NCBI GenBank assembly: GCA_035509915.1
Contig: DATKIB010000178.1
Location: forward strand, 1 to 27,638
Direction: 5' to 3'
DNA length: 27,638 nt
Source of the DNA: Bog-564 sp035509915
GTDB lineage: Bacteria; Actinomycetota; Acidimicrobiia; Acidimicrobiales; UBA8190
The notes beneath the pieces are model-generated. The model did not search any database. It was not told the DNA's origin and saw only the letters and a program-made list of their open reading frames with translations. The position numbers and the translations under genes are program-made. Numbering within the stretch: position 1 is the first letter of the stretch; each line of letters opens with the position of its first letter. Shown one piece after another: positions 21,999 through 27,638 of this stretch.

Positions 21999-22047
21999 GC
22001 CGGCTGGGCGGTGTGGCCACCGGCGGGGCCGACCGGGCGGGCGCCAG

Positions 22048-22842
22048 ATGACCGGCACAGAGCACCTCCTCTTCGAGCGAAGCGGGCCCACCGCCGTGGT
22101 GACGATGAACCGGCCCGAGGCAAAGAACGCGCTGAGCCTGCCGATGCTCGTCGGTATGGCGGACGCGTGGGTGGAGATCGACTCCGACGACTCGATCCGC
22201 TGCGCGGTGCTGACCGGCGCCGGGGGCACCTTTTGCTCGGGGATGGACCTGAAGTCGATGACCGGGCCCGACGCCGAGAAGTACCGACATCGCACCGACA
22301 AGGACCCGGACCTGCACTGGAAGGCGTTGCTCCGCCATTACCAGCTGCGCAAGCCGCTCGTCGCCGCTGTGGAGGGATGGGCCGTCGCCGGCGGGACCGA
22401 GATCCTCCAGGCGACCGACATTCGCGTGGCAGGGGAGAGCGCCAAGTTCGGCGTGTTCGAGGCGCGCCGCGGGCTGTTCCCGTTGGGTGGCTCGACGGTC
22501 CGACTCAGGCGGCAGGTGCCCTACACGATGGCGATGGACATGCTTCTGACCGCGCGCGAGGTGAGCGCAGCCGAGGCGCTGAGCATCGGTCTCATCGGCC
22601 GGGTGGTGCCCGACGGCGAGGCGCTGCCGGAGGCCCTGCGCATCGCCGAGGTGATAGCTGCCAACGGCCCGCTAGCGGTCGAGGCGATCAAGCGCTCGGT
22701 GCGCGAGACCGAGGGGCTCCCCGAGCCCGAGGCCCTGGCGCGCGAGCTCGAGATCGGGATGCCGATCTTCGGCACCGAGGACGCACAAGAGGGACCGAAG
22801 GCGTTCGCAGAGAAGCGCACGCCCGAGTTCAAGCGCAGATGA
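22048..22842 (+). CDS. Enoyl-CoA hydratase/crotonase, EchA19-like
   Basis: Hydrates a 2-enoyl-CoA in beta-oxidation. The protein has 264 residues and the crotonase signature: GAGGTFCSGMDLKSM (oxyanion loop) and GGTEILQATDIRVAGESAKF. The two catalytic glutamates are present as E118 (GGTE) and E138 (FEARRG). The run from GGTEILQ to the C-terminal FAEKR-x-P-x-F closely follows what I recall of mycobacterial EchA19, an enzyme of cholesterol side-chain degradation. ATG 22048 has a G-rich stretch (GGGCGGG) upstream. It lies 49 bases after the thiolase, and its stop overlaps the next gene's start (ATGA). Confidence 0.9.
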   Translation: MTGTEHLLFERSGPTAVVTMNRPEAKNALSLPMLVGMADAWVEIDSDDSIRCAVLTGAGGTFCSGMDLKSMTGPDAEKYRHRTDKDPDLHWKALLRHYQLRKPLVAAVEGWAVAGGTEILQATDIRVAGESAKFGVFEARRGLFPLGGSTVRLRRQVPYTMAMDMLLTAREVSAAEALSIGLIGRVVPDGEALPEALRIAEVIAANGPLAVEAIKRSVRETEGLPEPEALARELEIGMPIFGTEDAQEGPKAFAEKRTPEFKRR

Positions 22843-23648
22843 CAGCGGGCGGCCCCGGCCCCGGCCCGGCTGGCCACGAACCCGTCCCAGACTCCGGCCC
22901 CGCCGACCCCGATCCCGCCGGGCCCGGCCCCGGCGCCGAGGAGGGAGTCTCGGACTTCGGCATCTCCACCGGCCTCCCCGATGCGCATCCCCATCTCCAC
23001 GACCCACGTTTCGAGCTAGCCGCGGCGATACGTCGCGTCATGAGTGCCATGGTGGGCGCGGTCCTGAGCGACTCGGACATGAACGAGGCTGCCGCAGCGG
23101 TCGTCACGGTCGCCGACCGGCTCGAGCAGCGCGCAGGCCCCGGTCGCCGTCGAAGGTTCCAGCCCGACCCGTCAGGCAACCCCCAGGAGTTCTTCCCCAC
23201 GAGCCCGGTGATCGGTTTCGCCAACCCGATCGCACCGCCGGTGGTGGTGGAGAGCGTCGAGGGCGGCCTCGACGGGGTGGCGTGGTTCGACTACCAGTAC
23301 GAGGGCCCGCCGACCTGCGTCCACGGCGGGGTCATAGCCCTGGTGTTCGACGAGATCCTCGGGGCCGCAAACATCGCCGCGGGCTTCCCGGCCATGACCG
23401 GGACGCTGAAGATCGTCTACCGCAAGCCCACCCCGTTGCGTACTCCGCTCCGGGTGGAGGCGCGCTGCGAGGGCCGAAGCGGACGCAAGGTCATCTCGCG
23501 CGGCGCCATCTACCACGACGACCTGCTCACAGCGGAGGCGGAGGGCATCTTCGTGCAGCTGCTCCCCGAACGCTTCGCGCAGATGCTGCCTTCGGCACAG
23601 CTGGTCGAGGAGGTGCGCTCTAGCGCCGCCCGCCTCGGGCCGCCCTGA
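22839..23648 (+). CDS. PaaI-type hotdog-fold thioesterase with a Pro/Gly-rich N-terminus
   Basis: Probable acyl-CoA thioesterase of 269 residues. Residues about 1-40 are a low-complexity Pro/Gly/Ala/Asp segment, and residues 55-100 form a predicted helical region. The hotdog domain (about 120-255) carries H162-GG-V-I-A-L-V-F-D171-E, the HGG plus acidic residue motif of the PaaI/4HBT family, and TGTLKIVYRKPTPL further on. The start overlaps the hydratase stop by 4 bases, so the two are translationally coupled. It may release free acids or CoA during the same catabolic pathway. The substrate is unknown. Confidence 0.82.
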   Translation: MTAGGPGPGPAGHEPVPDSGPADPDPAGPGPGAEEGVSDFGISTGLPDAHPHLHDPRFELAAAIRRVMSAMVGAVLSDSDMNEAAAAVVTVADRLEQRAGPGRRRRFQPDPSGNPQEFFPTSPVIGFANPIAPPVVVESVEGGLDGVAWFDYQYEGPPTCVHGGVIALVFDEILGAANIAAGFPAMTGTLKIVYRKPTPLRTPLRVEARCEGRSGRKVISRGAIYHDDLLTAEAEGIFVQLLPERFAQMLPSAQLVEEVRSSAARLGPP

Positions 23649-23729
23649 TCCGGCCATGTGAACGTCAGGCGCTGTGTACAGGTAATTTGGTGTTGAACCG
23701 GGTCGTCCGGGAGGGGCTCGGGGGGCCGA

Positions 23730-25790
23730 GTGAACGATGCAGGACCCGAGGGGCACGTTCCACAGCCACCGTCTGTGACGGTAGGAGATAGAGGCGCGCC
23801 CTTCGAGCTGGAGTCCGGCCTACAGGCCATCCTCGACAACTCCGCAGCGGCGATCTTCGCCAAGGACACAGAGGGCCGCTACACGATCGTCAACGAGGCG
23901 TTCCTGCATCCCGCCGGCCTCTCGCGCCACGAGGTCATCGGCAGGACCGCCGCCGAGCTGTGGCCCGAGACCTATCTGCCAAGCGGCGCCGAGCTCAAGG
24001 TCCTCGCCAAGGGAGTGGTCGACACCAGCGACGAGACAGTCGACCTCGCCGACGGCGCCCACACCATCATGGCGGTGCGCTTCCCTCTTCGTGACTCCGA
24101 AGGACGCATCGGCGGCATGGCGGCGATCGCGACCGACGTCACGCAGCGAAGGGCCGCGGAGGACACCCTGAGAGAGCGCAACCGCCTGCTCGACACCATG
24201 TTGAAGGCGTCGCCCGACATCGTCACAGTGATCGACGCGGGCGGCCGCGTGATGGCGGTGAGCGAGGCCTCGGCTTCGATACTCGGCTACGACCTCTCGG
24301 ACCCGGTCCACGAGGAGGTCGAGGCGCTCGTCCACGACGAGGACCTGCCTGCCATCTACAAGGCGTACGCTCGCCTGCTCGCGGGCAGGGACGAGGTCCT
24401 CGACATGCGCTACCGCGTGCGCCACCGCGACGGGCACTGGGTGATCCTCGAGACCAGGGGCCAGGCGATCGTCGACGAGTCCGGGGCGGTAGCCGGGGCG
24501 GTGGTCGTGTCGCGCGACGTCACCGAGGACCTCGAGCTCGAGCAGGAGCTACACAGCGCGCTGGCGGCGGCCGAGAGGGCGAGCACGGCGAAGAGCACCT
24601 TCCTCTCGCGCATGAGCCACGAGCTGCGCACCCCACTCAACTCCGTCCTCGGGTTCGCGCAGCTGCTCGACATGGAAGAGCTCCCTCCTGATCGAGCCGA
24701 GGCGGTGGGCCACATACTCCAGGGCGGCAACCACCTGCTCGACCTCATCGACGAGGTGCTCGACATCACGCGGATCGAGTCAGGCCACCTCGACCTCCTA
24801 CTCCAGCCGGTCGAGCTGGTGCGCCTGTTGCGCGAAGCGGTGGACCTCATCGGCCCGATGGCCGAGCGCCGGTCGGTGTCGCTGACCTTGGAGACGGGCG
24901 ATCTCCCCGAGCACGAGCGTGTGGTCGCCGACCGCCAACGCCTCCTGCAGGTGCTGCTCAACCTGCTGTCGAACGCCGTGAAGTACAACTCGCCGGGTGG
25001 CCACGTGGCGGTCACTCCAAAGGCCCTGGAAGTCGCCCGCGAGGGCACCGCCCACGGCGTCGCTCAGGACACCAAGGGCACCCCCGCACCCTGGCCCGCC
25101 ACGGGGCAAGGCGCAGTACAAGTGGCAGTCGCCGACGACGGTCCCGGGATCCCCGCCGACGCCACCGACAGCGTTTTCGAGCCCTTCGAGCGTCTCGGCG
25201 CGGAGGGGAGCTCGGTGGAGGGCACCGGGGTCGGACTCGCGCTCTCGCGTCACCTGGTCGAGCAGATGGGCGGGACCATATCGGTGTCGTCCGTTCCCGG
25301 CGAGGGTTCGACCTTCGTGGTCACCCTGGCACGTACCCCTGGAGCAGCGCCCCAGCGAGGGTCGGACGGTCTGCGGGCCGGGTCCGTGGCGGCAGCCCCG
25401 GCCGGGGGCTTCCTGCGGGTGCTCTACGTAGAGGACAATCTCGCCAACCTGGAGCTGGTCGAGCAGGTGCTCGCGCGCGCCGGCGACGTGGAGCTCCTGT
25501 CTGCCACCCATGGCGCCCAGGCGCTGCAACTGGTGCGCGACGAGCGACCAGATCTCGTGCTCCTCGACCTCCAGCTGCCGGACATGCCCGGCAGCGAGGT
25601 GGCCGAGCGCCTTCACTCGGATCCGTCGACGAGCGCGATCCCGCTGGTGATAGTGAGCGCGGACCCTCCGGACGTTCTGTCGCGAGCGCTGTCCGAGGGG
25701 GCGATCGCGTGGCTCACCAAGCCGATCGACGTGCGCGAGCTGCTCGGGATCCTCCGGCGGGTCGTCGATGCCGTAAGGGGGCCAGGGTGA
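23730..25790 (+). CDS. Hybrid sensor histidine kinase (PAS-PAS-HisKA-HATPase-REC)
   Basis: Soluble signalling kinase of 686 residues with no membrane span. Two PAS domains (about 27-140 and 150-270) lead to HisKA with H297 in SHELRTPLN, the ATPase domain (NLLSNAVKYN, DDGPGIP, GTGVGLAL; about 395-525) and a C-terminal receiver with D613 in LLDLQLPDMPG, plus acidic YVEDN and the LTKP lysine. The ATPase domain has an insertion of about 25 residues compared with the next kinase. GTG 23730 follows a G-run at about 5 bases; TAATTT at 23683-23688 is a possible -10 box. The next kinase starts in the stop codon (GTGA). The ligand of the PAS domains is unknown. Confidence 0.93.
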   Translation: MNDAGPEGHVPQPPSVTVGDRGAPFELESGLQAILDNSAAAIFAKDTEGRYTIVNEAFLHPAGLSRHEVIGRTAAELWPETYLPSGAELKVLAKGVVDTSDETVDLADGAHTIMAVRFPLRDSEGRIGGMAAIATDVTQRRAAEDTLRERNRLLDTMLKASPDIVTVIDAGGRVMAVSEASASILGYDLSDPVHEEVEALVHDEDLPAIYKAYARLLAGRDEVLDMRYRVRHRDGHWVILETRGQAIVDESGAVAGAVVVSRDVTEDLELEQELHSALAAAERASTAKSTFLSRMSHELRTPLNSVLGFAQLLDMEELPPDRAEAVGHILQGGNHLLDLIDEVLDITRIESGHLDLLLQPVELVRLLREAVDLIGPMAERRSVSLTLETGDLPEHERVVADRQRLLQVLLNLLSNAVKYNSPGGHVAVTPKALEVAREGTAHGVAQDTKGTPAPWPATGQGAVQVAVADDGPGIPADATDSVFEPFERLGAEGSSVEGTGVGLALSRHLVEQMGGTISVSSVPGEGSTFVVTLARTPGAAPQRGSDGLRAGSVAAAPAGGFLRVLYVEDNLANLELVEQVLARAGDVELLSATHGAQALQLVRDERPDLVLLDLQLPDMPGSEVAERLHSDPSTSAIPLVIVSADPPDVLSRALSEGAIAWLTKPIDVRELLGILRRVVDAVRGPG

Positions 25791-27328
25791 GCAGCCCGGC
25801 GCCGGCCACCGGCGGCACGGTTCTCGGCGGCCCGGCTTCGCGCATGCGCGAGCTCGTGGAGCTCTCACCGTCCTCGATCTTCGTGAAGGACCTCGACGGC
25901 AGGTACCTGCTCGTCAATAGGGAGTGGTCCCGGGTGACCGGCATCCCGCCCGAACGGGCGCTCGGTCGCACGACCGCGGAGTGCTGGCCAGCGGAGGCGG
26001 GCGCGATCGGCGCGCATGAGACGGCCCTCGCGAAGGAGGGCACCCTCATCACCGAGGAGCGCCTGATCACCGCCGACGGCCCGCGCGACTTCGTCGTCGT
26101 GCGGTGCTTCTTGCACGACGCCGAGGGGCGTCCCAATGCCATCGCCGGGATCGCCACCGATATCACCGAGCGCAAGAGGGTCGAGGCCGAGCTGGCGGCG
26201 CGGGACCGGTTGTTCGAGACGGTGATGAAGGCGAGCCCGGATGTGATCACTGTGATCGATCGCAAGGGTCTTGTGGTCCGCGTGAGCGAGTCGTTGCAGA
26301 GGATCTTGGGATACGAAAGCGGCGGTCCCTCGGTCCGGGAGATGACCGGTCTCGTCCATGGCGAAGACTTATCCCGGGCGCAGGAGGCGTTCAAGCGTGT
26401 CCTCGACGGGTCCTCGGATCGCGTGCACATGCGCGTCCGCGTGCGCCACTCGGACGGACGCTGGATCGACATGGACGCCTCGGCGCGGGTGCTCCTCGAC
26501 GACAGCGGAGAGTTCTCAGGCGCGGTGGTGGTCTCGCGCGACGTCACCGCCCGTCTCGCTGCCCAGAAGCGCCTGCGCGACGCGCGCGCAGCGGCGGAGT
26601 ACGCCAGCGCGGCCAAGAGCGACTTCCTTTCGCGCATGAGCCACGAGCTGCGCACTCCCCTCAACTCGGTGCTCGGGTTTGCCCAGCTGCTCGAGATGGA
26701 CGAGCTTGCCGGGGCACACGCCGATGCGGTCGACCACATCCTGGCCGCCGGGCGCCACCTCCTGGACCTGATCGACGAGGTGCTCGACATCGCGCGCATC
26801 GAGTCGGGCCACCTCCGCCTCACGATGCTGGCCGTGCCCATAGCCGAGATCGTCCGAGAGGCGGTCGACCTCACCCGGGCCCTTGCGGGTCGCACCGGGG
26901 TATCGATGCACGTGGGGATCGGCGAGGGTTTTGCAGTGCGCGCCGATCCTCAGCGATTGCGCCAGGTGCTGCTCAACCTGCTGTCCAACGCGGTCAAGTA
27001 CAACCATCCGGGTGGGCGGGTGGACGTGACCTGCGAGCCGGCGGGCCCCGGGCGCCTACGAGTGTCGGTGGCAGACACGGGCCGAGGGGTCAGGCCCGAG
27101 GACGTGGAGAGGGTGTTCGAGCCGTTCGACCGGCTCGGCGCCGAGCAGAGTGGGCCGGAGGGTACGGGCGTAGGCCTGTCGCTGTCGCGCCAGCTCGTCG
27201 AGCACATGGGCGGGAAGCTCGGGTTCACCTCGGTGCACAAGGTGGGGAGCACATTCTTCGTGGAGCTGGACGAGGCCGTGGAGCTGGCCGAGGCAGTGGA
27301 GCTGGACTCGCGAGCGGAGCTGGACTAG
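25787..27328 (+). CDS. Sensor histidine kinase (PAS-PAS-HisKA-HATPase), paralogue of the upstream kinase
   Basis: Soluble kinase of 513 residues closely resembling the upstream gene product along its length: two PAS domains (about 18-130 and 140-258), HisKA with H286 in SHELRTPLNSVLGFAQLLEMDEL, and the ATPase domain (NLLSNAVKYN, DTGRGV, GTGVGLSL). It lacks the receiver domain and ends in an acidic tail with repeated VEL-x-EA units. GTG 25787 overlaps the upstream stop by 4 bases and has AAGGGGG about 5 bases before it. The pair probably arose by tandem duplication and may cross-talk through the upstream REC domain; that is inference. Confidence 0.92.
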   Translation: MSSPAPATGGTVLGGPASRMRELVELSPSSIFVKDLDGRYLLVNREWSRVTGIPPERALGRTTAECWPAEAGAIGAHETALAKEGTLITEERLITADGPRDFVVVRCFLHDAEGRPNAIAGIATDITERKRVEAELAARDRLFETVMKASPDVITVIDRKGLVVRVSESLQRILGYESGGPSVREMTGLVHGEDLSRAQEAFKRVLDGSSDRVHMRVRVRHSDGRWIDMDASARVLLDDSGEFSGAVVVSRDVTARLAAQKRLRDARAAAEYASAAKSDFLSRMSHELRTPLNSVLGFAQLLEMDELAGAHADAVDHILAAGRHLLDLIDEVLDIARIESGHLRLTMLAVPIAEIVREAVDLTRALAGRTGVSMHVGIGEGFAVRADPQRLRQVLLNLLSNAVKYNHPGGRVDVTCEPAGPGRLRVSVADTGRGVRPEDVERVFEPFDRLGAEQSGPEGTGVGLSLSRQLVEHMGGKLGFTSVHKVGSTFFVELDEAVELAEAVELDSRAELD

Positions 27329-27352
27329 CCGGGCCCCCCCGCCGGGACTCGA

Positions 27353-27638
27353 TCAGATCGCGCGTTCGCGTCCTTCCCAGTAAGGGTCACGCAGCTTGCG
27401 CTTGTACAGCTTCCCGTTGGGATCCCGCGGCATGTCGTCGGTGAAGTCGATCGACTTCGGCGTCTTGAACCTTGCCAGCCGTCCGTCGCACCACGCGAGG
27501 ATCTCGGCTTCCAGCTCCGGCGAAGCCTCCACCCCGTCGACCGGCGTCACCACGGCCTTCACCTGCTCGCCCCAGTCCTCGTCGGGGATGCCGAAGACTG
27601 CGGCGTCGACCACCTTCGGGTGCGAGAGCAGCACGTTC
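27353..27638 (-). CDS. Acyl-CoA synthetase (AMP-forming), C-terminal part only
   Basis: Minus-strand gene cut by the right edge: only the last 94 or so codons are present and the frame is open to the end, so the valine codon at 27634 is internal and not a start. The segment matches the C-terminal lid domain of fatty acid/acyl-CoA ligases: HPKVVDAAVFGIPDEDWGE, then LARFKTPKSIDF and DPNGKLYKRKLRDPYW, where K of NGK is the conserved lysine needed for adenylation. It ends 24 bases from the convergent kinase gene. Confidence 0.88.
   Translation of the reverse strand, partial: NVLLSHPKVVDAAVFGIPDEDWGEQVKAVVTPVDGVEASPELEAEILAWCDGRLARFKTPKSIDFTDDMPRDPNGKLYKRKLRDPYWEGRERAI

Noticed and set aside
22850..22945. 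GC-only repeat-like stretch (GGCCCCGGCCCCGG type)
   Set aside because: It is in frame within the thioesterase gene and encodes its Pro/Gly-rich N-terminus; no independent repeat element is evident.
1..27638. tRNA, rRNA, CRISPR, insertion sequence or integrase
   Set aside because: No cloverleaf, regularly spaced repeats, transposase or recombinase motif was found on either strand by reading.

Overview
The window is dense, very GC-rich bacterial chromosome with GTG and TTG starts, ATGA/GTGA overlaps and several genes that look leaderless (a TAnnnT box 7-8 bases before a GTG). The metabolic genes, the steroid-type beta-oxidation genes and the zinc-ribbon MscL look actinobacterial. Acidimicrobiia is my best guess, inferred from family resemblance only. 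I see no rRNA, tRNA, CRISPR array, transposase or phage gene.

Layout. (1) 1-3209: a class I aminotransferase and D-3-phosphoglycerate dehydrogenase (serA), then a ribbon-helix-helix (RHH) gene broken by a frameshift. (2) 3423-7524: a five-gene surface cluster. It encodes a SipW-type signal peptidase, a TasA/camelysin-like secreted protein, a second secreted Cys-rich protein sharing a motif with the first, a small membrane-anchored coiled-coil protein, and a membrane-anchored GH43 glycosidase whose stalk carries the same Cys-flanked module as the protein before it. This is the best candidate for a little-described system: an extracellular fibre/matrix locus with its own peptidase and a carbohydrate-active enzyme. 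(3) 7521-9639: a tiny antisense membrane protein, then leuA behind a leucine leader-peptide attenuator. (4) 9636-11561: mscL with a zinc ribbon (minus strand), an orphan multi-pass membrane sensor and a small membrane protein. (5) 11652-14247 (minus strand): greA-leuC-leuD. greA and leuC are joined by two tiny ORFs made by a tandem duplication, in a chain of TAGTG stop/start overlaps. (6) 14295-18280: leuB-ilvE-cimA behind a second attenuator whose leader peptide carries Val-Ile-Ile-Ile. (7) 18364-20691: a conserved hypothetical protein, an epoxide-hydrolase-like protein and a convergent 3-hydroxyisobutyrate-dehydrogenase-like gene. (8) 20754-23648: a thiolase/EchA19-like hydratase/thioesterase operon whose promoter carries a perfect KstR-type palindrome. 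(9) 23730-27328: two overlapping, paralogous PAS histidine kinases, one with a receiver domain, and at the right edge the 3' end of an acyl-CoA ligase gene.

Together the core of the window is branched-chain amino acid synthesis. LeuA, LeuCD and LeuB make the leucine precursor, CimA supplies a threonine-independent entry to isoleucine, and IlvE does the final transamination. The leader peptides suggest that leuA responds to leucine, and leuB-ilvE-cimA to isoleucine/valine.
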